Shown piece after piece: positions 46,310 through 58,176 of a stretch of 64,000 nt of DNA. The DNA is from Aporrectodea caliginosa. Taxonomy: Eukaryota > Annelida > Clitellata > Crassiclitellata > Lumbricidae. Made by a program: the position numbers and the translations under genes. The stretch's first letter is position 1. Each line of letters begins with the position of its first letter. The notes under the pieces were generated by a model, which saw only the letters and a program-made list of their open reading frames with translations, was not told the DNA's origin and ran no database searches. The DNA lies in assembly GCA_020284085.1 (NCBI GenBank), contig JACEVL010000029.1:1658348-1722347 (forward strand). The letters run 5' to 3'.

Positions 46310-46965
46310 CTCTATAGTGTAGTGGTTAGCGTGTTAGGCTAGACTGCCACTCGAAAGGTCGGAGTTCAAATCCTTAATTGCCAGGGCAGAAATTTGTTCT
46401 GAAATTCGTTTCGGCTCCACTTGCGCCCCCTAGCCGACTCAGCTGTAATGTAATGTATATCTTCGAAAATTTCTCAGCGCCCACAAAAGCCGCGTCATGG
46501 AGATCAGCTTATTCACCGGCGCTATAATCAGAGCCGGATTAACAAATAATCCATGGCTTAGGGCCCCACAACGTTTTGAGGGCCCCCAACTATCAGGAAA
46601 TATAAAATCAGATTGTACCAAGGTCCTAATTGACAAAATGACAATGGTAAATGCATGTGTTATTATTTAGCCAATTATTTCATTAGAAAAAAAATCGCTT
46701 ATGTAAGGATCGAACTTTGTGCACAAAGACACATATTGTTGCATGGCTTTGCGGTTAGGGCTCCCGGATGTCTTAACCCGGCTCTTGGCTTAGGGCCCCC
46801 GAAAGTCTTAATCCGGCACTGGCTATAATGAGTGCACTACCGTACACTGTCGGTGGAAAGATGAGACGGCGAGGGAGAAAACTGGCCATCGGCTAAGAAA
46901 ATGAAGTCGCTAACACTTCATACCCATAATGGGCTAGCTTAAGGGACTGCTCTTCATCTAGCACC
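46310..46965 (+). mobile_element. tRNA-derived SINE, family A, split by a hAT MITE
   Basis: Head TATAGTGTAGTGGTTAGCGT and GGAGTTCAAATCC at 46314-46380; after the MITE the body resumes with CGTACACTGTCGGTGGAAAG and ends TAAGGGACTGCTCTTC. Confidence 0.85.
46529..46821. mobile_element. hAT-type MITE, 293 bases
   Basis: Perfect 8-base duplication GCTATAAT flanks it (46521-46528 and 46822-46829). Termini CAGAGCCGGATTAA and, reversed from the right, CAGTGCCGGATTAA. Same family as 21013-21349, opposite orientation; both copies landed in SINEs. Confidence 0.92.
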
Positions 46966-47689
46966 TAAAACGCCACAATACAAACTGCGAAACCATTGAG
47001 CCTGGCAGTAGGCCTACATGTTCCACGCGGGAGCCCATGCGCGCCACCTAGGGAATGGTTAATAAACACCGCAGCCAATGGTAACATGGACCATAATCAC
47101 CAAACCGTGACCGTGCATCGTTTATAACGTTTACGCAATGCGAACCGAGTACGGGAAGGTTAGTTCATTCTGTACAGGGTACAGTAAGAAGTGAACTTAT
47201 GAACAATTTCTTCGATCTGGGGAAGCGGAGTAACTCAGACAGATCGTGGTTCTTAATAGGATTATCAATTCAATTCAGAACATTAATTTTCAGCGTTGCG
47301 TTAACTCAATCACAGAGTAACAATTGAAGATGACAGTCGCTGGCAACGCGTCGGCAGCAGCGCCCCTAGCGACTGACAGCTAATTTCCTCCGCGTGTATC
47401 TGATCTGTGCGTTCTCGACGCTCTGAGCAGGTTATCGATCTCTCTGCCGTCTGCCATCGATCTGGACAGGCTTAGTCACCGACAGATGACGTCATAGGTC
47501 AGCCACGTGGTGTGGTCTCCAGTGTTTAATGACGTCTTATGGCAGCCAGGGCCGGTGACGTCGCCCTCCTCTTTTATCCATGCTTTGGACTGACACTCGA
47601 GTACGGTCAGATTTATTTGACTCGAGTTGTGGAGGCACACAGTGATTGGGAAGCAGAGTGGATTGATGGATGCCATTGGATGGAGGTAG

Positions 47690-47825
47690 CGATGTAGTAC
47701 TCGTGACCAGCCAAAAACTCGAGTCCGAGTCTGACTCAAGACCTATTTTCTGTGGACTCGGACTTGGACGCAAAGCCTCTTTACTTGAATCTGACTCGTG
47801 GACTTGGTTTCCGAGTCACAATTTC
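47690..47825. repeat. Dispersed repeat with GACTCGGACT motifs
   Basis: Shares ACTCGAGTCCGA, TGTGGACTCGGACTTGG and GGTTTCCGAGTCACAATTT with 16450-16600 inside the hAT element, so that element carries, or was hit by, a second repeat family. Confidence 0.7.
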
Positions 47826-48584
47826 TGGGCAGAACAGGCAACTAAAATTGCCACAACACATAGTGGCAAACTGGCAGTTACAGTTTTAGTGGTTCCTACC
47901 ACGAGTGAGCCTGTTGAACATGTTTAGCAGTGGGAGAAAATGCTATCCATAATTTTCTTCATACTGCTGAATGAGTGTATGTACTTAAGGTAAGAACAAC
48001 CTTAACTCTGCCAACAAATACACATGGATATATACATATTTATTTGTCTATAACCGAGACTGGACACAGCCATATGGGTCTCGTGAAATGTTCATGGCAG
48101 GGACATTAATTCTAGTTTCTCTACCAATGCCTATTCATAGTATATTAATGATCTGGAGACCTACACCCGATGGATCAGGGAAAATCTTACAGATCTGGGA
48201 CGATCCAATAGATCAGCGGAAAGGGAGATCGAAATCCAATGGATCATGTAAGATCCAATAGATCAGAGAAAGATCATGATCATTCGATCGATATTGAAAA
48301 CAGAACGATCTAAGACAAATTCTCAACATAGGCAATTACATGATTTTCTTAGAAACAACCACAAACCAAACATCAAATGATTGTTCACATACTTGCAAAT
48401 TTCATCGCCACAACATAGACCAGAAGTTGCATCAAGGCAGACTTCCATACATTCGCAATCTAGTGGATTATTTTAAGACATACCCCATTCTGATGTAAGT
48501 AATGTAACCAGAGTCCCAAAATTTAATTCTGTCTTAGACTGTCACTCTATTAACACAATTAAACGTAGTAATAATGTGAGATAT

Positions 48585-48860
48585 TTCACACACTGGTGTA
48601 ATAATGTGAGATTTTTAACACAACATTGTAATGATGTGACATTTTTAACATAACGTTGTAAAACCTTGACATTTTTAACACAACATTGTACTAATGTGAA
48701 ATTTTTAACAAAATATTGTAATAATGCAAAACTTTTAACACAACATAATGTGAATTTTAGCACAATGTTGTAATAACGTGAAATTTTTAGCAACGTTGCA
48801 ATGAAAAATATGCAAAATTTGTAACACAACCCTGTGAAATTTTAAATACAACATTGTAAT
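48585..48860. repeat. About 30-base minisatellite
   Basis: Unit ATTTTTAACACAACATTGTA plus ATAATGTGA, about nine imperfect copies. AT-rich and non-coding. Confidence 0.93.
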
Positions 48861-50387
48861 AATACAAAATTTGAACTGGTTTTCAAAGGAAATTTCAGGG
48901 TAGGTTTCCTCAGTAATCTTGTAGTATGGTTTGAAACATAGACTAACAGATGCACAAAATCCCAAACACAGCACCATAAAAAGATAATTCAAAATATTGC
49001 ATAATTTTCAAATTTTAATTTATTTAAATTAGCTCGCTATCTTTAGAGTACATCGAAGAACTTGAGTCTCGTTTTCTGAATTACTGGAATTCATTCCATA
49101 TGCAAAATGATAACAGTACAAAACAATGACAAGCCTTTTCTTTCATTTGATCGAACATCTGTAAATTAGATCTTTCACAAAAATCACTTATGCATAAATT
49201 TCTGCCATCATAGTTTCTGTAGGTAGCAGATTATAAATAAGTTTTGAAACACACGCATTCGAAACAAAAGTATACTCGAAACAGATACCCGAACAACATA
49301 GAAATAACCGTCATCTTCGAAACATGATCACATTCTATGTAATTTTGAATTGACCAAAAAACAAATCCACTTTAGTTTTTTCCTCAGAATCGTATCATAT
49401 TAACTAGTTCAACATTCATCGTAAACTGGATTAACTCTAGTTAACATTCAGTCTCTGCCTGGCAAGTCTAATCAATGTTCGGTCTATGATGTTCTGCTCT
49501 CTCTGAAGTTTGCAGACAACATAAATAAACGTCACTAATTTACAGCGTTTAAGTAACAACAGATATACAAAACGGGTAAATACATGGTCGTCAGCGCACA
49601 CAACTCTAGCCAACAGCCAATGTGGGTTGCAAACGGCCTGAACTGTCAAGGGCCAAATTCTTCAATTGTACATAGCGAAACATATTCGAATAGACAAAAT
49701 TACGTCTGCCATTGGACAGTAATTAAACTGTCAAGAGGTGAAAAGGTTGGTCAAAGTTGTAAGAATTGAAACAGGACAAATTTTCTACATGGACAAACTT
49801 GGCGAAACAGGTGAACTGTCAACGATTTAAACCGTCTAAATGTCAAAACTGTCAAAAAGTTAAATTGTCTTTATGAACGAGTAAACCTGTCGCTGTCCAA
49901 GTGTTTGTAGTTGTAAAAGGGTGACACTGCCTTTGTCAATGGGTGACATTTTTCTCGCTGTCAACAAGTTAAAACATCTTTGTCAACGAACAAAAATACC
50001 ATTATCATAAAGTTCAACCGCCATTCTCAACGAAAAACTGTCAACAAGTTTAACACGTACTCAGTGGGCTTATGCCCGTCTATACAAGCTACATGGCTGA
50101 CGAACTACTGCGGGACGCATAAAACATTCTACGAGAGACGTCAACATCATAGAAACATTGGGCTAACAATGAAATGCGCATGCTCTACCCTGTTATATAG
50201 AAATTTCCAACTATGCCTTCTTTCCAGCAACCGTATCCATTTCGCAGACTCTTAAAATCTCTCCAGCAATCCATATCAAGAGTTAAAACTCCTGCCAACC
50301 AGTTTTACAACTACAAAGTGTCTGTTAACACCGACGCTGTTACCTATTTCGTACATAGCCACATTACGATATGGCAGGTATGTGGCA

Positions 50388-50515
50388 CATATACAGTATA
50401 CACAGTATGGTAAGAAACGGTACTTGCTTTAACATATACACAGTATGGTAAGAAACTGTACTTGCTTTAACATATACAGTACACAGTATGGTAAGAAACG
50501 GTACTTGCTTTAACA
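50388..50515. repeat. Tandem repeat of about 45 bases
   Basis: ACACAGTATGGTAAGAAACG followed by GTACTTGCTTTAACATATAC occurs three times, almost perfectly. Confidence 0.93.
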
Positions 50516-52203
50516 CAGCACTATATGGTGAAAGTACTTCAACGTTTATACCATATACAACACTTGAACATTAACAAAGACTATCCAGATATATGTGCAT
50601 TAACAGAACACATCTGGGCAAGGTACTTTGACACTAACAAAGAACATTAGAGTAGTACTTGCACATTATCAAAGTCCATTTGGCAAAGGTACTTGCACAA
50701 TAAAAAGAACCTTTCAGTATCCAGCACCATATTAAGATCAGCATAATGTGGCATCTCCTAAGTTCTTTCAGGCCGTTAAAAAAATTTAATCAAACAGCCA
50801 TTTTCAAACTAGCTCTCAGAAGTCGATATAAACATTGCATTTAGATATAACTTTTGAAATTTCATTAATAAGTCACTTTCAGATCAGAATTCAGAAGTCA
50901 TTTTGATTTCAAGATGTCATTTGAAACAATTTAACCAACCCGACATTGTAAAGATTTCATCAGGCATTTTTTTATTGATATTTCATACATTTTGCGACAT
51001 GCATAAACTATTTGAAACTTAATGTAACAAACTTTATCCTGTGCTCGTTTGATCAGCAACCTTCACAGACAAGGTTTCAGACTTGAAGGAACTTTCGGCT
51101 CGAGTACGACGCCAACAAAATCAGCAACATCATTAACGAAACAAGACATCGAGCGCATTACTGTAGTTTGATCACTGCTACATTACCGTAACTAGGCTGC
51201 ATCATTGTTCTGCGATACATTGTGGATGGCACATGGATTCAAACTCTGGACATAGAAGCAAAACACTGGTGCAACACAACTCAGCCACAAAAGACACAAC
51301 AGAAATTGGTTGCATTGAAAATATAATGAGACACATAACTAGGAACAAACATAGACAGAGGTTTGTCTGTCAGATCGCATGTTCTAAGACCTCAAGTCAC
51401 TCCACACCACCATCATCCTACATTTTTCTATGTCGATTCCCCCACAATACCAATGAGGTGTGGTATGGTACCACCCATAATCACTACAATCCACCTTTGA
51501 TAGGTGTGGCATGGTAGCACCCATAATCACTCTCATCTACCCTTGTTAGGTGTGGCATGGTACTAGGCATTAATAACTCCAATACTCATATCCGAACAGC
51601 GTACCACACAACCTTTGACATGACATAAGCTTCCACATTTTGCCACCAGTTTTAGTTTTCTTGAAGAGGCACTATATAAATACCCACTTAAGATTTACGC
51701 CCCTCTTACCCTCTCAAGCCGTGCCCTTCCACTCTAACATTAATCATACCACTTCCCCTGTGTACGTCAACCTTTATATGGGACTCAAAATGTGAGGACC
51801 TCTCAAAACTGAATCATTTATCAAAATCATTTCACGCTTTCAACATCAATGTAGCTGTTGAAACAAACTTCTGTCACGACATACAAAAAACACAACATGG
51901 TGACAATACGCGAACGGTTGGAACATTAATGTCGTGATGCTAACAAAGTACACATGATGTCCGGTCCGGTAAGACATTGGTTGGGGTAAAACCCTGCAAA
52001 CGAACAATCCCCATGACAACACACGAAACACACCTCGAGACTTCGCGGTCGCAGTAATTAAAAAAACGCACATGCCATAACGTTCAGTAAGATAGTCAGT
52101 CACATACAGAAACGGTTTTAAACGTAGATAAGCACGGACAATCATCTACATCATTGTCATCATCTACATCATCTTCATCACATGGCTGTCTGATTGTCAA
52201 TGG

Positions 52204-52440
52204 AGAGATAGAGACATGAAAACAGAGTTAGCGACACAGAAAGAGAGAGACAGGGACACACAGACAGATACAGGGACAGTGACACACAGAGAAGGAGAGC
52301 GACAGACAGACATATACAGGGCAACACACAGACAGTGACACAGACAGATATAGACAGGAGGTCAGAAAGGGACATACAGACAAACAGAGAGACTGAGAGA
52401 AAGAGACAAAGACATACAGACATAGAGAGAGAGACACAGA
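52204..52440. repeat. GACA/GAGA repeat
   Basis: Imperfect AGACAGACATACAGGGACAC units of about 240 bases just beyond the PBX last coding exon; if the 3' UTR extends this far it would be transcribed. Confidence 0.93.
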
Positions 52441-52552
52441 GAAGGACCCTGTTCAGAGTCAACATAGTCCTGGACTAATCTTCGCTTCGATCGAGGCCGC
52501 TGGGACGACACACGCGACCGAGGTCTGTCGGTCAGAGGTCCAAGGTCGAGGT

Positions 52553-52624
52553 CTACTGAAGGTGAGGTTCGTACAACCCGGGGGTAGAGCTCGACACTCC
52601 TTCGCCACTACTGTACGCACCAGT
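52553..52624 (-). CDS. Pbx: PBX last coding exon and stop codon
   Basis: Acceptor GTATTGTCTTTAG, 23 codons ([20 protein letters not shown] then HLQ) and a TAG stop. The phase-0 join to the previous exon is exact. It is assigned by frame continuity, acceptor quality and the Ser/Gly-rich composition. The 3' UTR lies to the left; no clear polyadenylation signal was identified. Confidence 0.8.
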   Translation of the reverse strand, partial: TGAYSSGEGVSSSTPGLYEPHLQ

Positions 52625-55600
52625 CTAAAGACAATACACACACAACAAAACAATTAACGATCAGCATTTAGTCATTTCCAAAGACCTTCATGTATCCCAG
52701 TATATAAACATAATACGTATGTACACGTATGCATGTACATATGTATGAACGTATTTATGTATGTACGTATGTAGTTATGTATGTACATATTAAGTGTATG
52801 TGCATGTATCAAATTATATATGCATAGTTATGTATATACATATCTGTGTACCTATGAGCATGTACATAGGTATTTAATATTTATGATATATACCAGTATA
52901 TGATTAGGTATATATACGTGTGTGTTGTATGTACGTACATGTGTGTATGTATCACCTGTCTCTATGAAGGACTTATCTGATAATCCAGTGGTTGTTATGG
53001 AGATCTTATCTTGGTCGTTATGGAGATCTTATCTAATCCACTGGTTGCTGCGGTGATGCTATCTTTCTTATTAAGTTATTTCTATGGCAATGATACCTAC
53101 CACCTATGACACTAAAACCTGGTCAGTTTAATCTTGATAACTAAATCAGCAAATGTCTGGCTACCACCAGCACCAAGTCACTCATCAGACAGTGGCCCAT
53201 ACTAATCAAAGCCATTCTAATCCATACTCATTCTGGTATACACTCTAAATATAGCTATTTTAATAATTCTAAGCTCAATGTACTCCTAGCAATTCTAAGC
53301 ATGCAGCCACTCTAATCAAGCTCTGAACCAGAGCCAGTTTAATCACAGCCATTCCAATCATAGCCATTCTAATCATAACCATTCTAATCATAGCCATTCT
53401 AATCATAGCCATTCTAATCATAGCCATTCCAATCATAGCAGCTTTCACATTTTGTCTTGTGCCTCAGGTTCAGATTCACCAAATTCAAAGCACATATAGC
53501 AATTTCAATAAATAATTAAATAAATAAATTTTAGCTCATGCTGTGGAGTTTCTTGGCAGGACTCTACTCAAACAAGTGCCAGATTACATTACATTACACT
53601 TCCACTTCAGCATATACACAGAATCTGGAAGAGATTCCTGGAGCATACCTGTCGTCCGTCCTCGACGGAAGGAGCCCGCTGATAGCTGTCCCCATTCATG
53701 TTCATGTACATTCCCTGGCCGTGACCTCCCGACCCGCTGCGTGACCTCTGAACCATTCCGCTGTAGGTCGGGGTGCCTGAAACACGCCGGCAACCAATGA
53801 AAATGAATGCAAAAAGATCTCACTCTGGCGTCAAACTGCCTTCCCTGCTCCTTGTCTAAAAGTTCCATCCTCGCTGGTGTAAAAAGTACTTTCCTTGCTC
53901 AAGTAACAGCATTATCCTAAAAGCACCTTCCCCATTAGTGTCAAATCTGCCTCCCCAAGCCCGTGTAAGCTGCCTTAACTGCTGGTGTAAAACCTTCCCC
54001 ATGGGTAAAATCGCCTTTCCTGCTGGTGCAAAACTGCCTTCCCCACTGATGTACAGGAGTCTTCGTAGCTAGTGTAAAATCTTCCCCACTGGTGTAAAAC
54101 TACCTCACTTATTGGTGTAAGACTGCCAACCCGCCTACCCTGCTAGTGTAAAGCAGCTACTGGTGTAAAACTTCCGCCCTTGCAAGTGTAAAGGCACTTA
54201 CTGGTGTAAAATCTCCACCCGTGCCGGTGCAAAAGCATCTACCCCACCCACATGAGAATTTTTTCTTTGGGGTGGCACTGTATAAACTTTCACGAGGACG
54301 ACGGCAAGTATGTCACCCTTACCATTACCATCACAGTGAGGACGAACTGCCAATTGAAGTAGTCTGATGGGAAGTGGGACAAACCTTGGCTTGAGCCGTC
54401 TGTACTTGTTGGACTGTGATGGAAGTTGGCAGCTGCAGCTGCAGCTGTCTTGGCAGCGTACATGTTCGCCTCCTCCTGGGCCTTCGTTATGTTCTTCTTG
54501 TAGCGGATGCGCTTGTTACCGAACCAGTTCGAAACCTGTTCAGACAGTGGCCAACAGAACAACAGATTATCATAAGTATTAGTATTATTATTGACAGGTA
54601 CATAATTATGATCCCTCAAGACTTAAAATGGCTCCAGAGAATTATTATTATTATTTGTTGTTGCTGTCCTTGTTGTTATCGCTATTATTATTATTTAAAT
54701 TATTATAATTTATTATTATTATTAATTCTAATTATTATTTATTACTATTGTCATTCTTCTTCTTCTTCTTCCCTCCTCCTCATCATCATCATAGGTAAAA
54801 AGGATCCCTCAGGGACTTCAACATTATTTAGAAGCAAAGAATTGTTTGGAATGGCACTATTTGTTAAGGTCTAACTTGGTAAAAAGTACTCCTAAAGGCC
54901 ACAGCGTTAAAATTATACATTATATTAAAATTATTATTTTTTTTTACCGTGGGACACACATGAACCCTCAGGATTTCAAAATTAGGAAAAACATTTTCTA
55001 AGACACCTAGTTATACTTATTATTATTATTATTACCGGTATTACTATTATTAGTATTTAATTTTATCATTGTTATTATTATTATTCTGTAAAGTTACAAG
55101 GTGCACAGAATCACATAGAGACGCAACAGTGAGTATGTGAGGCACAGTTGACGAGAAAAATGGCGCTTATCTTATCAGCGACAGGCCATTCCGAGGAGTG
55201 TTTATCCTTCACATTCAACAGGATCTCCAACATCATATATCACTGACCTACTTATAACACGAGCCTGTTGTAGGTTAAGGTGAAAACGTGCGCTCATACA
55301 AACAGCTTTAACACTTTAACGACGAACTGTAGCGGTTTCCCAGTCGCTTTTACTACACTCTCGTCATTTTGGTCTTCAAGGCACAACGGGATCTTGCCCT
55401 GAAATATCTAGCTGATGTAATACTCTGGCCTCTTTCAGCCTCCTCGCGTCGTCCACTCCGCTCTTCAAACAGACTTGATCTTCTAGTTCCTCATACTAGA
55501 ACACAGCTGTGGCTCAGCCCCGGTCCTTTACCTCAATTGGTCCCTTTCCTTCGAATGTGCTGTCTCTATCTACTCACTCTCAAATTCTAGATGGCAACCC

Positions 55601-55926
55601 CCTACTTTGCTTTTCTCAAAACCTATTTCTTCTCTCGTGGCCTTGCGCACTGGGAGTGCCTCTGAATGGTTCACCCTACTAGAGGCATTTTATAAATGTC
55701 TTGAATACAATACAATACAAAATAAAGTGTTAATCTCGACACTGGAGACTCAAATCTCACTAGTGCATTATGTGAATTGGGACAACATAATCGTAACCTC
55801 AGAAATTTCTAGAGTGTCACTTTAAAGGATAAGAGCAGGGCACCAGCTTATTCACGAGTGCTGCGTCAAGTCAGAGGGGTTGTCCAAAGATACCAAGTGA
55901 ACAATAAAGTCCGGTTGCCAAAAGAC

Positions 55927-55986
<60 letters not shown>

Positions 55987-56013
55987 GACAGAGAGACAGA
56001 CAGACAGACAGAC

Positions 56014-56054
<41 letters not shown>

Positions 56055-57494
56055 GACAAACAAAGAGTGAGTTGTGTTTGGGAAGAGAGAAATTGGGGAG
56101 TGGGTTGATCGGAGTAAAATTTCATGAAAGGTGGAACTTCTGTTTTGAATGGACCAACTAAGCAAAACAAGAATGGAATTAGTAACTTCTAATGTGCCGG
56201 TGTCTAATTGACAAGGCATCAACCACTGGCAAACCGCAAACCACCGATCAAGAGGAGTCTACCTCAGCAGCTAGTAGTGCCAGTCCCAAGTCTGGAGAAA
56301 GGAGGGCGACGTCAAAATCCCTGTCGTAAGATGTCATTAAACGCCGGATACTACCACTGACCTGTGAGACTGATATGCCACATTTCCTTGCGAGCTCCTC
56401 CTTTGCCTCTTCGCTGGGGTAGGGGTTGCTGAGGTGTGAGTAGAAATACTCATTCAGGACTTCCGTTGCAGTCTTGCTGAAGTTGCGTCTCTTGCGTCTG
56501 AACAGAAAGAACAACTTTTAAGGGTTCATGCAACGGCTGTTTACTGCTCCTTCATGGGTTCAAATCCAACTGCACCCCTCATGCAAAGAATCAGACGTAT
56601 ATGGACGTATATATGTGCGTATCTAAGTATACGTGTAAGTAGTGTATGTAGGTTTTATTTTTTGTATGTATGTGCCAGTATGGGTTATTGTAAGTATGTA
56701 TGCATGTTCATGTATGAACATATGCATGTATGTATAAATATTTATGTATGTATGTCTGTTTGTAACAATGCATGTAAGTACGTAGTATATATGTACTTAT
56801 GTATGTTTGTATGTATCTAGATACTTGCTATAGCACTTTTAAGTACCTCACAAAGCATTGAACATCTAGAGCTTAGAGCTGTTAAAGTCAGGAAAAACAA
56901 ACACATGCCTGCCATGTTCAAAGGATCAGCAAGATCGAGGAATCACGATCAGAGGATCATACCTCATCTTACCATAACCAAATATTACCTCAAATGACCA
57001 TACCTTACTATAAATGACCATCATAATATCACACCTTGCGATGCCTGCCACCTTCCACAAAAGGATAATACATGGCATCAAGGAATTATGATCGAAGGAT
57101 CAAACCTCAACTTATACCTTACCTTACATGACGTATACCTTACTCTAAATGACCACATAATTATACCATACCATACCTTACCTGTAATCTTCCATTGATC
57201 GAAATGATCGTTACCTGGCATCGAGGAATCGCGATCGAAGGATCATGACCGCTTCGCAGGTGCTCTGTTTCAGCTGGAGTTCAATGGCCGTGAACTTCTT
57301 GCGGACAATGCTGACCATGCGATCGATCTCCTTCGGGGCGATCGGTCGCGTACAACTCTGCTCTCTCAACAGGTTCACCACGTGCGCCGTAAACTCAGTG
57401 CACGCCTGAGTCACACGAACAACAACAATAATCATGCTGGTTAACAACAATATACATATTGTAAGCATATATATTATGTATATGCGTAAGTATG

Positions 57495-57527
<33 letters not shown>

Positions 57528-58084
57528 GTATGTATGTTTGTATGTATGTATGTATAGTCAAGTGCATATGTATGTATGCATGTATGCTTGTATCTAAGTA
57601 AGTAAGTAATGTAATGTAACTGAACATTTATATAACGCCCCTTCAAGATATCTACTCAGAGGTGCTCTCTGCGCTAGCCTATATGATGTTGAATGTCATT
57701 ACGAACGAATATATTACATCAGTTAGCAAAACAATGCACAGTAAGCCGAAAGAGTCACCAGTATGTACCGGTATGTAAGTGCATGTGAATGCATCCTGAC
57801 GACACTGGCAGTGCTTCGAATCGCCATGGTTACCTGTTCATACTTTTCCAGTTCCGTGTGGTAGATCTGTCGTATCTGAGCGAGTTTCGCCCTGTAGTCG
57901 GAGTGTTCGATGGCGTTCTCTGGTCCCCCCGGTCCGCCCGAAATCGCCTGTGACGCCGTGCTGGCCGCTGATGAACCCCCGCCCTTTTCTGGCCCGGCCA
58001 CTCCCTCAGCGATCAGCATGTTGTCCAGCCGCAGGAGCTGAGGGTCTGGCGGATCCTCTTCCTGTGTTCCACGTAGACTGAGAA
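52553..58084 (-). CDS. Pbx: PBX/extradenticle homeobox gene, six 3' exons; 5' end outside window
   Basis: Encodes a PBC-class TALE homeodomain transcription factor, which binds DNA with Hox and Meis/Prep partners in the nucleus (family knowledge). Exons 57834-58084, 57215-57405, 56362-56497, 54385-54535, 53649-53776 and 52553-52624 join in frame for about 309 residues and a stop. Seen in order: end of PBC-A with an Ala/Gly-rich loop, PBC-B, the homeodomain with the three-residue TALE extension ([12 protein letters not shown]) and [12 protein letters not shown] recognition helix, and a short C-terminus. The opening of PBC-A and the start codon were not found in 58.1-64 kb and probably lie to the right. 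Confidence 0.97.
52705..52955. repeat. GTAT/GTAC tetranucleotide repeat
   Basis: Imperfect ATGTATGTACGTATGTAGTT repeats in the PBX intron before the last exon; a similar array lies at 56600-56820. Confidence 0.93.
53330..53445. repeat. 17-base minisatellite
   Basis: TCTAATCATAGCCATTC repeated about seven times in the last PBX intron. Confidence 0.95.
53649..53776 (-). CDS. Pbx: PBX exon, C-terminal region
   Basis: Acceptor GTGTTTCAG, donor CAG/GTATGC, phase 1 in and phase 0 out, 42 codons ([37 protein letters not shown]). The NGDSYQ segment matches the conserved C-terminal motif of PBX proteins; the Ser/Gly-rich part is lineage-specific. Confidence 0.92.
53830..54240. repeat. CTGGTGTAAAACTGCCTTCC minisatellite
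   Basis: About 14 imperfect units of 25-35 bases around CTGGTGTAAA and CCTTCCCC. Starts about 60 bases upstream of the PBX C-terminal exon acceptor. Confidence 0.9.
54385..54535 (-). CDS. Pbx: PBX exon with homeodomain helix 3 and C-terminal extension
   Basis: Acceptor TGTCTGAACAG, donor CCAAG/GTTTGT, phase 0 in and phase 1 out. [20 protein letters not shown] is the recognition helix and the start of the PBC extension helix; [20 protein letters not shown] carries a six-Ala run longer than in vertebrate PBX1. Confidence 0.98.
54640..55092. repeat. ATT trinucleotide-rich DNA
   Basis: Two ATT-rich clusters (about 54640-54795 and 55015-55090) with TCTTCTTCTTC and ATCATCATC runs, in the homeodomain-splitting intron. 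Confidence 0.9.
55330..55720 (+). mobile_element. CR1/L2-type element 3' end, decayed
   Basis: Several frames carry pieces of the reverse-transcriptase C-terminus: [20 protein letters not shown], then (frameshifted) a GPFLWN-like block and [12 protein letters not shown], followed by AGAGGCATTTTATAAATG and a repeated AATAC tail. It belongs to the 22689-23485 group but a different subfamily. It lies within a PBX intron, antisense to the gene. Confidence 0.75.
55925..56060. repeat. GACA tetranucleotide array
   Basis: Nearly pure CAGACAGACAGACAGACAGA for about 130 bases in a PBX intron. Confidence 0.98.
56362..56497 (-). CDS. Pbx: PBX exon with first two-thirds of homeodomain
   Basis: Acceptor TTTCTGTTCAG, donor CAG/GTCAGT, phase 2 in and phase 0 out. 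[18 protein letters not shown] and [20 protein letters not shown] include the TALE loop extension; the exon ends CGISVSQ before the recognition helix. The split inside the homeodomain matches known PBX gene structure. Confidence 0.98.
56600..56820. repeat. GTAT tetranucleotide repeat
   Basis: Imperfect TATGTATGTATGCATGTTCA repeats in a PBX intron; a similar cluster lies at 57485-57610. Confidence 0.93.
56880..57260. repeat. 143-base tandem triplication that includes the PBX exon 3' end
   Basis: The last exon bases (57220-57246) have homologs exactly 143 bases away at 57077 and 286 bases away at 56934. ATCGAGGAATC, GATCGAAGGATCA and following ACCTC/CCTTAC sequence recur in order. The copy at 57073-57102 matches the exon at 26 of 30 positions; that at 56934-56960 at 24 of 27. 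The intronic parts are also similar. Confidence 0.85.
57215..57405 (-). CDS. Pbx: PBX exon with PBC-B domain
   Basis: Acceptor GTGTGACTCAG, donor GCCAG/GTAACG, phase 0 in and phase 2 out. [33 protein letters not shown] and [19 protein letters not shown] match PBC-B. The last ~30 bases and the donor were duplicated into the following intron (see 56880-57260). Confidence 0.98.
57610..57765 (-). repeat. CR1/L2-type 3' tail with associated repeat
   Basis: TTTATATAACGCCCCTTCAA, GAGGTGCTCTCTGCGCTAGC and CAGTTAGCAAAACAATGCAC match 6340-6490. It lies in the PBX intron between the PBC-A and PBC-B exons. Confidence 0.7.
57834..58084 (-). CDS. Pbx: PBX exon with end of PBC-A domain
   Basis: Acceptor TTGTTGATAG, donor CAG/GTAACC, phase 1 in and phase 0 out. 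[30 protein letters not shown] and [20 protein letters not shown] are almost invariant in PBX proteins. Between them is a Gly/Ser/Ala-rich loop ([20 protein letters not shown]) that varies in the family. In vertebrate PBX genes this is the third coding exon, so two upstream exons are expected. Confidence 0.98.
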
Positions 58085-58176
58085 CTATCAACAAGAAGAC
58101 ACAGCAGTCCTTTAGGATATACAGAACATCAATCAGTCAAAACTTACATTATAATAATAATAATAATCTTCCTTTT

